Positions 27,111-35,662 of a DNA stretch of 64,000 nt are shown here, piece by piece. The position numbers and the translations under genes were made by a program. The number at the start of each line of letters is the position of its first letter. Position 1 is the stretch's first letter. Under the pieces are notes generated by a model that saw only the letters and a program-made list of their open reading frames with translations, ran no database searches and was not told the origin of the DNA. The stretch covers positions 32,195-96,194 of the forward strand of contig JAIQFI010000022.1 in the NCBI GenBank assembly GCA_020073345.1, in the 5' to 3' direction. The stretch comes from Terriglobia bacterium (GTDB lineage: Bacteria > Acidobacteriota > Terriglobia > Bryobacterales > Bryobacteraceae).

Positions 27111-28157
27111 TTACTGAAGCTCCTCCCAATTCAGAATCACCTTGCCGCTGTTACCCGAGCGCATCACTTGAAACGCCTGCTCGTAGTCTTTGTAGCTGAG
27201 GCGATGGGTGATCACCGGCATGATGTCGAGGCCGGACTGCAACAGCACGGTCATCTTATACCAGGTCTCATACATCTCGCGGCCGTAGATTCCTTTGATG
27301 TGGAGCATGTTAAAAATCACGTCGCGCCAGTTGATGGACATCTCCTGGGTGGGAATGCCCAACATGGCGATGCGTCCGCCGTGCGCCATGTTGGAGATCA
27401 TGTCGCGGAAGGCCGACGGGTTGCCTGACATTTCCAGGCCTACGTCGAAGCCCTCGCTCATACCCAGTGTTTTCTGAGCGCCGGCGATGGAGTCGTGTTT
27501 CACGTCGTTTTTAACGTTGAGCGCCAAGTCCACTTTCATCTTGCGGGCCAGATCCAGGCGGTAATCGTTGACGTCCGTGATCACCACGTAGCGTGCACCG
27601 GCGTGGCGGACCACGGCGGCGGCCATGATGCCGATGGGACCGGCGCCGGTGATCAAGACGTCCTCGCCCAGCACATTAAACGAGAGCGCAGTATGCACTG
27701 CGTTGCCGAAGGGATCGAAGATGGCGGCGGCATCGCGGTCCACCCGTGGATCATGGCGCCAAATGTTGGTCATAGGCAAAGCGATGTACTCCGCGAAGCA
27801 GCCGGGCCGGTTCACGCCGACGCCGGAGGTATGCGCGCACAAGTGACGGTCGCCGGCCATGCAGTTGCGGCAGCGCCCGCACACGACGTGACCTTCGCCC
27901 GAGACTAGTTCGCCGGGATGAAAATCGATGACATTGGACCCGACGGCGGCGATCTCGCCGACGAATTCATGGCCGATCGCCATGGGCACGGGGATGGTCT
28001 GCTGGGCCCAGGAATCCCAGTCGTAAATGTGTACATCAGTGCCGCAGATTCCGGTGCGGTGGACGCGGATCAGAACGTCATTGATGCCGATAGTGGGCTC
28101 GGGGATGTCTTCGAGCCACAGTCCGGGTTCGGCGTGCGTCTTGACGAGTGCTTTCAC
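27111..28157 (-). CDS. tdh: L-threonine 3-dehydrogenase
   Basis: This is a 348-residue zinc-dependent medium-chain dehydrogenase. Catalytic zinc residues are C38 ([12 protein letters not shown]), H63 and E64 (GHEFVGEI). The structural zinc lobe has C93, C96, C99 and C107, the positions found in well-studied Tdh enzymes. The NAD-binding motif GAGPIG lies near residue 170. It oxidises threonine to 2-amino-3-ketobutyrate, which the following gene product uses. The start is a GTG at 28157 with GGGAG just upstream. The pair is probably transcribed alone. Confidence 0.95.
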   Translation of the reverse strand: MKALVKTHAEPGLWLEDIPEPTIGINDVLIRVHRTGICGTDVHIYDWDSWAQQTIPVPMAIGHEFVGEIAAVGSNVIDFHPGELVSGEGHVVCGRCRNCMAGDRHLCAHTSGVGVNRPGCFAEYIALPMTNIWRHDPRVDRDAAAIFDPFGNAVHTALSFNVLGEDVLITGAGPIGIMAAAVVRHAGARYVVITDVNDYRLDLARKMKVDLALNVKNDVKHDSIAGAQKTLGMSEGFDVGLEMSGNPSAFRDMISNMAHGGRIAMLGIPTQEMSINWRDVIFNMLHIKGIYGREMYETWYKMTVLLQSGLDIMPVITHRLSYKDYEQAFQVMRSGNSGKVILNWEELQ

Positions 28158-28298
28158 GGGATCTCCCGACTGTTATGGTAGCGATCAGCCGGGTAGCGAA
28201 TCCACACTTCCCTAGGAAACGGTTCGCTGTGAGGTTCACCGCACCTGCCATCCTGTAGATCCACGGCGAACCCGGGCCCCACACGGATTCAAGTAAAC

Positions 28299-29561
28299 CT
28301 ACTTCAGCCCATACAGCTTCCGGGCATTCTCGCGGAGCACCATCGCAGCCAGCTCACCCGCCCTATCGCGCGTTGCCGTGCCTTCGCGAACCATATCCGT
28401 CAGCGCCAGGCCCAGCGCCTCGCGACCTGCCTCGGATGCGATCAGCGTGGTGTCGCTCCAGCCTAAGCCGGCGTCCGGAGCATAAGGATAGGCGTCCGTT
28501 CCGAACATGACTTTCTCCGGCGTCAGTTCCAGCCACGCGCGGATGGTCTTCGCCAGGTCCGAGGGCGCCCGGAGGAATTGCTGCACCGAAAAGTCGAGGT
28601 AAGCGTTGGGCTTTGCCAGCAGCGCGCCGGCTTCGCGCGTGAACGGCCAGCCGCCGTGCACCATGACGAAATTCGTCTTGCGTAGAGACGGATCGTTAAA
28701 TAGCCCTTGAAGCAGCAGGGGATTGGCGCCCCGGAAATCGAAATAGCCGCCCGCTCCCTCGCCCGTGTGAAAGTGGACTGCCATTCCCAAGCGTCCGCAC
28801 TCAGCGGCAATTGCGCGAAAGATAAAGTCCTGAAGGTTGTGGTACGCCACCGCACTGCGCCCGCCGTCGCGCCACCCCGTCTCCGCTTCCTCGCGGCTGG
28901 GATTGCCGATTTCGAGCGGGCGCAGGTAAGCCATCTCGAATTTCTCGCCGATAGCACCGCCTTGCTTGTGCCGTCCGACTGTCGCCAGTACCACACGCGT
29001 AACATACTCATCCAGCGACGCGGGGCGGGCGGTGACACCGCTCTCTTTGTAGTACCGCTCCAGAAGCTTCGCCTCCAAAGCGAAGAACGCCTTGCGGTCC
29101 GGGTTGATTTCCAGCGCGGCCGTGGCGAACGGATACATCAGCGCATCCGCATAGGCCACCCACAGGAAGCGCTCCGGGGGCAGTCCCGGTCCCATCGATA
29201 CGCGATTGGCGATCATGCGGTCGATGCCCGCGCGGTCCAGCGTCTCCACCGGACCAAGCTTCAATCCGGGCTTGCCCGGCGGCCGCAGCCTTACCGGATC
29301 TGTCTGCGCTTCGAGCATCTCTACTGGCAAGGCGTCGAAATCTTTATCCGCGGCATCGGGCCGCGGCGGATGCGCGTGATTGTCGATCGCCTTGATGGCC
29401 GCAATCTGTTGCGCGATCTGCGGATCAACGCCGCCGGAAGGAGTTCTGAAACACGATGCCTGGATGAGAAGAAGGACAAATGCGGCACACCCTCGGAAGA
29501 ACAGAATCTTTCCGGAGGCAAGTCCTGTCTCCTGATCTTCGCTGATGCGGCCGCGAACCAC
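28299..29561 (-). CDS. Exported amidohydrolase-family (TIM-barrel) enzyme
   Basis: The 420-residue product has an N-terminal hydrophobic segment ending in a cysteine (LLIQASC), suggestive of a lipoprotein. The metal-dependent hydrolase signature follows: IDNHAHP (HxH) near residue 60, HFHTGEG near 260, VHGGWP near 300 and a late aspartate in MFGTDAYPY near 360. This resembles amidohydrolase-2-type lyases/hydrolases. The start is a GTG at 29561 with GGAGG six bases upstream. Substrate unknown. It is divergent from the sugar dehydrogenase gene, and the two share a ~110-bp region. Confidence 0.78.
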   Translation of the reverse strand: MVRGRISEDQETGLASGKILFFRGCAAFVLLLIQASCFRTPSGGVDPQIAQQIAAIKAIDNHAHPPRPDAADKDFDALPVEMLEAQTDPVRLRPPGKPGLKLGPVETLDRAGIDRMIANRVSMGPGLPPERFLWVAYADALMYPFATAALEINPDRKAFFALEAKLLERYYKESGVTARPASLDEYVTRVVLATVGRHKQGGAIGEKFEMAYLRPLEIGNPSREEAETGWRDGGRSAVAYHNLQDFIFRAIAAECGRLGMAVHFHTGEGAGGYFDFRGANPLLLQGLFNDPSLRKTNFVMVHGGWPFTREAGALLAKPNAYLDFSVQQFLRAPSDLAKTIRAWLELTPEKVMFGTDAYPYAPDAGLGWSDTTLIASEAGREALGLALTDMVREGTATRDRAGELAAMVLRENARKLYGLK

Positions 29562-29674
29562 GCCAGACCTCCATCCAAAGTTAAGGCACTAGTGTACCGG
29601 ATGCGCCGTCATCAACTCGCAGAGCCGTCCGCCTCTGCGAAACCGTTTTCTAGCCAAATCCAATGTAAGACATA

Positions 29675-30985
29675 ATGTACGACATGGCTTACGTTCTTCG
29701 GTTTGCAATTGTTGCTTGCTTGACCGCTGTTCTTGCGCCCGTTTGGGCGCAGTCTGCGTTTACCGGTAATCCCCCCAAACCTAAACCGGCTTTTCCCCGG
29801 CAGACCGAAGCGCCGAAGCCGGCGCAGCCTTCGCCCGCGCTCAACGTGGAGACCATCACCAACCGCCTCAGCTCGCCGTTTGCGCTGGCTTTCCTTCCGG
29901 ATGGTAATTTCCTGGTTACCGAGAGCGGGGGCACCATGCGAATCGTGCGGCGGGACGGCGTCGTATCCGCGCCGTTGGCCGGGGTCCCCGACGTGAAGGC
30001 GGTCGCGGCGCAGGGCCTGCACGATGTGGTTCTGGATCCCGATTTCGCGCGCAACCGTACGCTTTACTTCAACTACTTCGCGCCACCTCCCGGCGAAGCT
30101 CCCGCGATGTGGCCCGTCGAGTTTTTCTACGACAAGATCTGGAGCAAGTCCATAGCCGAGCGGCGAACGATGCAGATCGGAATGGAGCAGGCCGCGAGCG
30201 CCAAGCTGAGCGCCGACGGCCGGCGCCTGGAAGACGTCAAGATTCTAGCCGAAGGCGCCGAAAGGCGGATCGTGATTGCGCCCGACGGCAAGCTGCTCAT
30301 CACGGGAGCGGACCGCTTCTTCTACTACGAAGCCGATTACGACGGCGAAGAGCACGACTTCACCGCCAATCCCGATCTCCGCCGGAATTTCTCGGGCCGC
30401 GTGCTGCGCATCAATCGCGACGGCTCGATTCCAGGCGATAATCCCTGGCTGAGCCGCGCAACGGTTCCCGCCGCCACCTTCGCGCATGGTCTACGCGATC
30501 CGGAGGGAGCGGCCATCAACCCGGCGACCGGCGAGCTGTGGGTGACCGATCACGGCCCGCAAGGCGGTGATGAGATCAATATTATCCGCTCGGGCAAGGA
30601 CTACGGCTGGCCCGACGTCTCCTATGGCACGCAGTACGACGTGCGTCGCACCGACGGGCGTAAGAACGTCCCGGTAGGTAACGGGAAGGCTTCCATGCCG
30701 GGCGTCGAGGAGCCGGTGTACTGGTGGATCCCCGATATCGCTCCGTCGGGCATGATGTTCTACACGGGCAACTTATTTCCGGACTGGCGCGGCAACCTGT
30801 TCGTCGGCGGGCTGGAAGCGCGGTGCCTGGTCAGGCTGGTGCTCGACAAGAATGAAGTGGTGGCCGAAGAACGTTTGCTTCTGGACAGGAAGGAAAGTAT
30901 CCGCGACATCCGACAGGGTCCCGACGGCGCAGTTTACCTTCTTACGCGAAGCGGAAGCATTCTGCGCATTACACCCAAGCTCTGA
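29675..30985 (+). CDS. PQQ-dependent soluble sugar dehydrogenase-type beta-propeller
   Basis: The 436-residue protein has a signal peptide (cleavage near PVWAQ), a proline-rich spacer, and a six-bladed propeller of the glucose/sorbosone dehydrogenase (GSDH) family. Seen motifs include SPFALAFLPDGNFLVTE near residue 70, GLHDVVLDPDF near 115, GLRDPEGAAINP near 275 and LWVTDHGPQGGDEIN near 290. In this family a PQQ cofactor in the central cavity oxidises aldoses in the periplasm, and a histidine after GL(H) acts as catalytic base. A second ATG nine bases downstream is an alternative start. PQQ synthesis genes are not in this window. Confidence 0.85.
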   Translation: MYDMAYVLRFAIVACLTAVLAPVWAQSAFTGNPPKPKPAFPRQTEAPKPAQPSPALNVETITNRLSSPFALAFLPDGNFLVTESGGTMRIVRRDGVVSAPLAGVPDVKAVAAQGLHDVVLDPDFARNRTLYFNYFAPPPGEAPAMWPVEFFYDKIWSKSIAERRTMQIGMEQAASAKLSADGRRLEDVKILAEGAERRIVIAPDGKLLITGADRFFYYEADYDGEEHDFTANPDLRRNFSGRVLRINRDGSIPGDNPWLSRATVPAATFAHGLRDPEGAAINPATGELWVTDHGPQGGDEINIIRSGKDYGWPDVSYGTQYDVRRTDGRKNVPVGNGKASMPGVEEPVYWWIPDIAPSGMMFYTGNLFPDWRGNLFVGGLEARCLVRLVLDKNEVVAEERLLLDRKESIRDIRQGPDGAVYLLTRSGSILRITPKL

Positions 30986-31112
30986 AATCTGCGTCCAGGA
31001 CGGCCGGTGGTGAAGTCGGAGTCCCATGCACCCACAGGAGACCGAGTAGGTATAAACTATCCAGTACGGCGTGCGATCTGCCGGGCAACCATGCGTTCAA
31101 AAAGGAGCGAAT

Positions 31113-31973
31113 ATGTGCGATCAGGATCATTTTGACGACGACCTAAAGCTATACGAGGCTCGGGGATTGGTAACCCGAAAACAATTCGGCATTATGCTGG
31201 GAGCAGGCATCGCCATGATGCTGCCGAAAGTCGCGAACGCGGTTACGGTGGTTGAATCGGAAGTGACCGTGAAGACGCCGGATGGCACCGCGGACTGCTA
31301 CTTCGCGCATCCAGCGACGGGTACCGCCCCCGGCGTTCTCGTGTGGCCGGACATTTTCGGGCTGCGGCCGGCGTTCCGCAGTATGGGTAAGCGGCTCGCT
31401 GAATCGGGCTATTCGGTGCTGGTGGTGAATCCGTTCTACCGTAAACAGAAAGCTCCGACCGCGTCCAAGGGCGCCGCGACCCCAATCCAGGAACTGTTGC
31501 CGCTCGCGCAAGCTCTGAACGAGACGACCCACATGACGGATGCGAAGGCGTTCATTGCGTGGCTCGACCAGCAATCGTCGGTGGCCAAGAATCGGAAGAT
31601 GGGCACACAGGGGTATTGCATGGGCGGCCCGATGGCGTTTCGTACCTCGGCCGCAGTTCCCGATCGCGTCGGAGCAGTCGCCTCCTTCCATGGCGGTGGA
31701 CTCGTGGCGAATGGGGCGAACAGTCCGCATCTGCAGGCCTCGAAAACCAAGGCTCAGTTCCTCATCGCGATCGCGTCAAATGACGATATGCAAAGGCCCG
31801 ATGAGAAGAACGTGCTGAAAGACACGTTCGCCAAGGCGAATCTGTCCGCGGAAATCGAAGTGTACTCTGGCGCGCATGGCTGGTGCCCACCGGATTCCGG
31901 GGTCTACAACGAGCCCGACGCCGAGAAGGCATGGAGCCGCTTGCTCGCGCTGTACGGAAAAGCCTTGGCCTGA
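31113..31973 (+). CDS. Dienelactone hydrolase-family protein with export signal
   Basis: This 286-residue alpha/beta-hydrolase has the DLH-type nucleophile motif GYCMGG near residue 168 with Cys in place of Ser, a downstream acid (SNDDMQRPDE) and a histidine in SGAHGWCPPDS, so the Cys-Asp-His triad appears complete. Before the domain is a segment TRKQFGIMLGAGIAMM, like a signal sequence with a weak twin-arginine-like start, as in some exported DLH proteins. The ATG at 31113 has a strong AAAGGAG site; the longer frame does not. It probably cleaves ester or lactone bonds in aromatic or other degradation products; the substrate is unknown. Confidence 0.83.
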   Translation: MCDQDHFDDDLKLYEARGLVTRKQFGIMLGAGIAMMLPKVANAVTVVESEVTVKTPDGTADCYFAHPATGTAPGVLVWPDIFGLRPAFRSMGKRLAESGYSVLVVNPFYRKQKAPTASKGAATPIQELLPLAQALNETTHMTDAKAFIAWLDQQSSVAKNRKMGTQGYCMGGPMAFRTSAAVPDRVGAVASFHGGGLVANGANSPHLQASKTKAQFLIAIASNDDMQRPDEKNVLKDTFAKANLSAEIEVYSGAHGWCPPDSGVYNEPDAEKAWSRLLALYGKALA

Positions 31974-32082
31974 ACACCGAGTCTGGTGAGATTGCACTAG
32001 GCTAGGTCCCGCGAATCTGACGGCCTGGCGAGCGCTTTGTGATATCGCGATAGACGCTGGCGGTTAGTCCTGTGGCACGACG

Positions 32083-32662
32083 CTACAGAAGCTCATTACT
32101 TCGCCCACCACGGCGACGGCCACTAACCGCTAATCCTAAGAGGGGCCAGCTCGCCGGCTCAGGAATGGCAGTACCTTCGTTAGAAACCGTGATCAACGCG
32201 AAGCCGACGCCGGCCACAAGATTAGGGCCGGATAACGGATTGAGGAAAACGTCAATCGCAGCCGAATTCGCCGTGAAACTCCCTCCGCCAAACAGTTGAA
32301 AGGTGGTCACGTCTAGACTCGCTGTAAACTCGGCGGAGGTGAAATCGTCGGTGTCGGGAAATACTGCCGCCGGCGCCAGAAATCCTGGCCCGATATCGCC
32401 CAGCGCTAAGATTTGCGGGTTGCTTCCGAACGTTTCAGCGTGCCGTTTTTCAAGTGACGGGCGTCAAAGAGAGGAAGTCGGGCGGCAGGAAAAACGAACT
32501 GTCCGTAAAATTGCAAATGTCGAACGCATTCACACCGGGACCCAACTCCGCGGGAATCAAGTTGTCAAATGAGATGACACCCAAATTCAACACATCGGCT
32601 CGCAGCAAACCGGGAGAGATCCCTATGAGCAGGGCAGCGGTCAAAAGAACTCTTTGCCTCAC
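32083..32662 (-). pseudogene. PEP-CTERM exported protein gene broken by frameshifts
   Basis: A GTG at 32662 with GGAGG about ten bases upstream starts a signal peptide (VLLTAALLIGISPGLLRAD) and a segment LGVISFDNLIPAELGPGVNAF, which stops at about 32450. In another frame the sequence continues GSNPQILALGDIGPG, then DDFTSAEFTASLDVTT, and ends with a PEP-CTERM tail: IPEPASWPLLGLAVSG followed by arginines. A short piece in the third frame (LKNGTL) lies between them, so two frame changes are needed to rebuild the protein. The tail's hydrophobic stretch is short. PEP-CTERM proteins are exported and sorted by exosortase; this copy looks inactive unless the shifts are sequencing errors. Confidence 0.7.
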
Positions 32663-32968
32663 GATGCGTCAGGTCCTCCAAAACTACCTGGACGCCACAG
32701 GAAGCCGGGTTTCAAGACGGATCCCCAGGGCACAGCGCTACTACTGCTCTAAGCCAGGACTTACTTCTCCGACTGGATTCGAGGAATATACACGGTCGAG
32801 ACCAGCTTTTTCGCGATCCATCCCACCAGAATGTACCGGTACTGATCTCACATCTTTCTAAACACAAGTATGCTTTGGAGGTGTACTGATGTGGTTCTCC
32901 GGGTACCAGTATCGGAGCTTCTGATTCGGAAAGCCGATCGTCCCTACCCCTCCCCGGAGGTTCTGGAC
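32663..32968. other. Intergenic stretch, nothing recognised
   Basis: About 300 bases between the broken PEP-CTERM gene and the next minus-strand gene. I see no gene, RNA or clear terminator here. Confidence 0.5.
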
Positions 32969-34045
32969 TTATTTCGGTCCCTTTCGGCTTTCAGACCCGG
33001 CGGCGGCCTGCTCCTCGGCACGGGCACCGGCGAGAATTCCCGTCAGTCCGACATTGCCCTCTTGGCAGGCGTACTCGTAGATCAGATCCGGAGTGTGCTT
33101 CAAGGGGATCATCAGGCTCCATGGTTTCGTCCACGTCCCCGGGTCATCGATCGTGATTTCGTATTTCAAGCTGTCCGGGCCAGTGCGCGTGAAGCGCTCC
33201 GTCACGCGAAGCTTTTCGCTCGACGCGCCCATGAAGCTTGCAGGTTTATAGTTAGTCGTATCGACGACCAGCGTATCGCCTTCCCAATGCCCGCGCGAAT
33301 CCCCCAGCCAGAGTTGGACCACGGATGGAAGATGCGGACGTCCATCCAGTGGAATGATGCGGACGTCATGAATCATCTCCGTCCCGAAGGCCACCGCGCT
33401 GGCCGTCTGGACAATCTGAGAATAACTTTGGTAACCCGCGGTCAACTGCGGCGAGCCGTACGTGATGCAACGTTCCTGCAAGGCTCGATCCTGGGGGCCG
33501 TCGGGCCGGCGGGCAAACTCAAATCCATTGGCAGCTCGTCTCTTTTGTCCCTCGGGTGTCATCGCAGGCAGCCGCCCATCGGCCGGGTCGGTGATCAGCG
33601 AGGTTCGATTTTCCCATTCCCTCTCGACCGTCCATACCGAGCTGTAATCGCCGGTCTCGCCGTCAACACTTTTGAAACCTGATGTGGTTCCCTTGACATT
33701 TGCCCACACGGTTCTGTAGACGGTATCGCCGAATGCCGCGTCTGAATTGCCGCCGCCGAAGAGCTCATGCGCCTTCTTCTTCAGCGCCGCCACTTCCTGA
33801 TCCGTCAGCAACGCACGCCCGTCCAATTCCTTCGGCCGCTCGAGTGGGGTGGCGACGTTGTTAGCCCAGACTCCCTGAAGATCCGGGTGTCCGTCGGCGG
33901 TTCGGGGCGCCGTCCAGGTCTGCTTGACGGACTTGGCTGCCGCCGACTCCGCCCGCGGAGCGACTTGTCCCTGCGCCATGGCCTGCGCTATTGAAGAAAG
34001 AAGCGCGGTTAATCCGACTCCTAAACCGAGGTATCGATATTTCAT
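32969..34045 (-). CDS. Secreted single-domain protein of the uncharacterised 'GHWEGDTLVVD' family
   Basis: The 358-residue protein has a signal peptide (MKYRYLGLGVGLTALLSSIA, cleavage near AMAQG). The family marks are PRTADGHPDLQGVWAN near residue 50, LWLGDSRGHWEGDTLVVDT near 255 and TWTKPWSLMIP near 310. It has one domain copy with a longer insertion (residues ~70-170) than the copies at 22 kb. The ATG at 34045 has a clear GGGAGG ribosome site. No enzyme motif is recognised; function unknown. It lies 67 bases downstream of the MBL-fold gene on the same strand and may be cotranscribed. Confidence 0.77.
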   Translation of the reverse strand: MKYRYLGLGVGLTALLSSIAQAMAQGQVAPRAESAAAKSVKQTWTAPRTADGHPDLQGVWANNVATPLERPKELDGRALLTDQEVAALKKKAHELFGGGNSDAAFGDTVYRTVWANVKGTTSGFKSVDGETGDYSSVWTVEREWENRTSLITDPADGRLPAMTPEGQKRRAANGFEFARRPDGPQDRALQERCITYGSPQLTAGYQSYSQIVQTASAVAFGTEMIHDVRIIPLDGRPHLPSVVQLWLGDSRGHWEGDTLVVDTTNYKPASFMGASSEKLRVTERFTRTGPDSLKYEITIDDPGTWTKPWSLMIPLKHTPDLIYEYACQEGNVGLTGILAGARAEEQAAAGSESRKGPK

Positions 34046-34112
34046 CTTGCCTCCCTGCATGTGTTGAGTATACGCCTCGCGGGCCACAGCGGCGACCGTC
34101 AAGGCGGGGAGC

Positions 34113-34997
34113 CTACTCGTAAAACTCCGGCGCGATCTTACGTTTAATTCCAGCGGTGTAATCGTGCTGGATCCATAACTGGGCGTTGTTCTTTTTGACG
34201 AACTCTTCGATCATGGCCCGGCTCTTGGCCGTCTGTTCCTTGTCGGAATCGAAGGATGGGATGCGCTTGTAGGTGATCTCTTCTGGATAGTGATACAAAT
34301 CGCCCGACAGCAACACCGGTCCGGTCTTGGCGAGTTTCAAGAATAGCGATTGGTGGCCGGGCGTGTGGCCGGGCGTGAACTTGATCACCACGGTGCCGTC
34401 GCCGAACACGTCGTGATCCTCGCCCTTGAGCAGCATGGTTTTGCTCTTGTCCAGACCGGTGAAGTAGGCCGGATTGCCGACGGCTCCCAGTTTCCCCTTC
34501 GTGTCGGCGCGGGGAGCGAAGATCGCATCGCGGTCGCCTTGCTGGACGATCCAGGTGGAGCCGGCGAACAAGTTGGCGTTGGCCACGTGATCGCCGTGAT
34601 AGTGGGAAAGCGCCAGATACGTGATGTCCGCCGGGGTGTAACCCAGGGCGGCGAGCTGAGGCAGCAGCGGACGATCCACGGTGAACGCGCCCGCCGTCTG
34701 CGGCGTGACGCCGCTCTTGAACGCGCTATCGGGGATCTCGCCGGTGTCCCACATCATGGTGCCGCGGGGGTGGACGATCAGGAAGCACGGGGTGACCATG
34801 TTGGACGTGGCCAGCTCGCCTGGCTTGAACCCCATGGAGTCTCCGTTCGCCACCGTGATCTTCCCGCAATCGAGGACATAGAGCCGCACCGACTTGGGCG
34901 GCGTGGGCTTACGGGTTTGCGCGTTGGCGGAGGGCCAGGCTGCCAGACCGATCAGGGCGGCGGTGGCGAGGGCAAGATTCATGGTTCGAGGGATCAT
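34113..34997 (-). CDS. Exported metallo-beta-lactamase-fold hydrolase, AHL-lactonase-like
   Basis: From the ATG at 34997 (alternatives at 35009 and 34982) this is a 294-residue protein with a signal peptide ending near SANAQ. The dinuclear metal site is visible: SHYHGDH near residue 150, GHTPGHQS near 220, the aspartate in LLSGDLYHYPEE near 242 and the final histidine in QHD near 280. Spacing and the tyrosine after the aspartate resemble N-acyl-homoserine lactonases of the AiiA type, though those are usually cytoplasmic. A periplasmic lactone or ester hydrolase is the cautious reading. A longer upstream frame exists but lacks a signal or ribosome site. Confidence 0.82.
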   Translation of the reverse strand: MIPRTMNLALATAALIGLAAWPSANAQTRKPTPPKSVRLYVLDCGKITVANGDSMGFKPGELATSNMVTPCFLIVHPRGTMMWDTGEIPDSAFKSGVTPQTAGAFTVDRPLLPQLAALGYTPADITYLALSHYHGDHVANANLFAGSTWIVQQGDRDAIFAPRADTKGKLGAVGNPAYFTGLDKSKTMLLKGEDHDVFGDGTVVIKFTPGHTPGHQSLFLKLAKTGPVLLSGDLYHYPEEITYKRIPSFDSDKEQTAKSRAMIEEFVKKNNAQLWIQHDYTAGIKRKIAPEFYE

Positions 34998-35210
34998 GTC
35001 GGAAAGCATACCACCGCGATTCGGGCGTGGAGGAGCGAGCCGTCTAGTTGTGTGCCGGTCCGTTCTGTCTGTTCCCGCCGTGCTACAATCCTCTCGTTCA
35101 AGAATTCGGTAGCAGTCTTTAGTCAAGACGGTTCTCGCTCTGAAAGGCGAGGCCATCGTTCTGGCGATTCCTTTCGGGCGATTGCCAAACGTGACCGAGA
35201 GGAGTGGTTT

Positions 35211-35573
35211 ATGAAGGCGACCAAGGCTCTCAAGCGACTGGCCAAGATTGAGGTGTTGATCTCGGATGTAATGGAGCGCTTTTCATCCGGTGGGTCCCAC
35301 ATACGAGAAGCCCTTCGAGATGCGAAGGATGCTTTCGCTCGAGCGAAGCAGGCTGTAGGTTCGCAAGCGTCCTCCAAGAGGGCCAAGCGGGCTCCAGTGA
35401 AGCGGAAGAAGGCGGCTGGTAAAAAGGCGGCAGTTAAACCCCCAGCAGCAAAGACGGCAAAGAAACGGACGCCGACCAAGAGAGCTGCGAAGAAGGCGGC
35501 GGCTAAGAAGACAGTCCCGGCTCCTGTTCAGACGGCAACTGCGCCTGCGGCTGAAGTATCGATCGGCAAGTAG
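35211..35573 (+). CDS. Histone H1-like lysine/alanine-rich protein
   Basis: This 120-residue protein has an N-terminal half predicted as helical (MKATKALKRLAKIEVLISDV) and a C-terminal tail made of Lys-Ala-Pro repeats, such as KRKKAAGKKAAVKPPAAK and KRAAKKAAAKK. Tails of this type occur in bacterial histone H1-like and HU-extended nucleoid proteins that bind DNA through basic charge. The ATG at 35211 is preceded by GAGAGGAG; the much longer frame reaching back to 34350 is only the antisense of the MBL gene. It is convergent with a Ser/Thr kinase gene. DNA binding is inferred from composition, not shown. Confidence 0.8.
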   Translation: MKATKALKRLAKIEVLISDVMERFSSGGSHIREALRDAKDAFARAKQAVGSQASSKRAKRAPVKRKKAAGKKAAVKPPAAKTAKKRTPTKRAAKKAAAKKTVPAPVQTATAPAAEVSIGK

Positions 35574-35662
35574 TGTTTCGCCCGGGTGGGCTACCTCCCG
35601 TTGACTACGCCAGTCTTCGCTGGACAAACCAACCTGGGCTTAGGTCGGTGAACCGCAATCGT

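Noticed and set aside
32060..32130. Nine-base inverted repeat GCGGTTAGT / ACTAACCGC
   Set aside because: The 53-base loop and lack of a T-run do not fit a terminator; likely chance.
34350..35210. Upstream extension of the histone H1-like frame
   Set aside because: It is antisense to the MBL-fold gene; the ATG at 35211 has a clear ribosome site.
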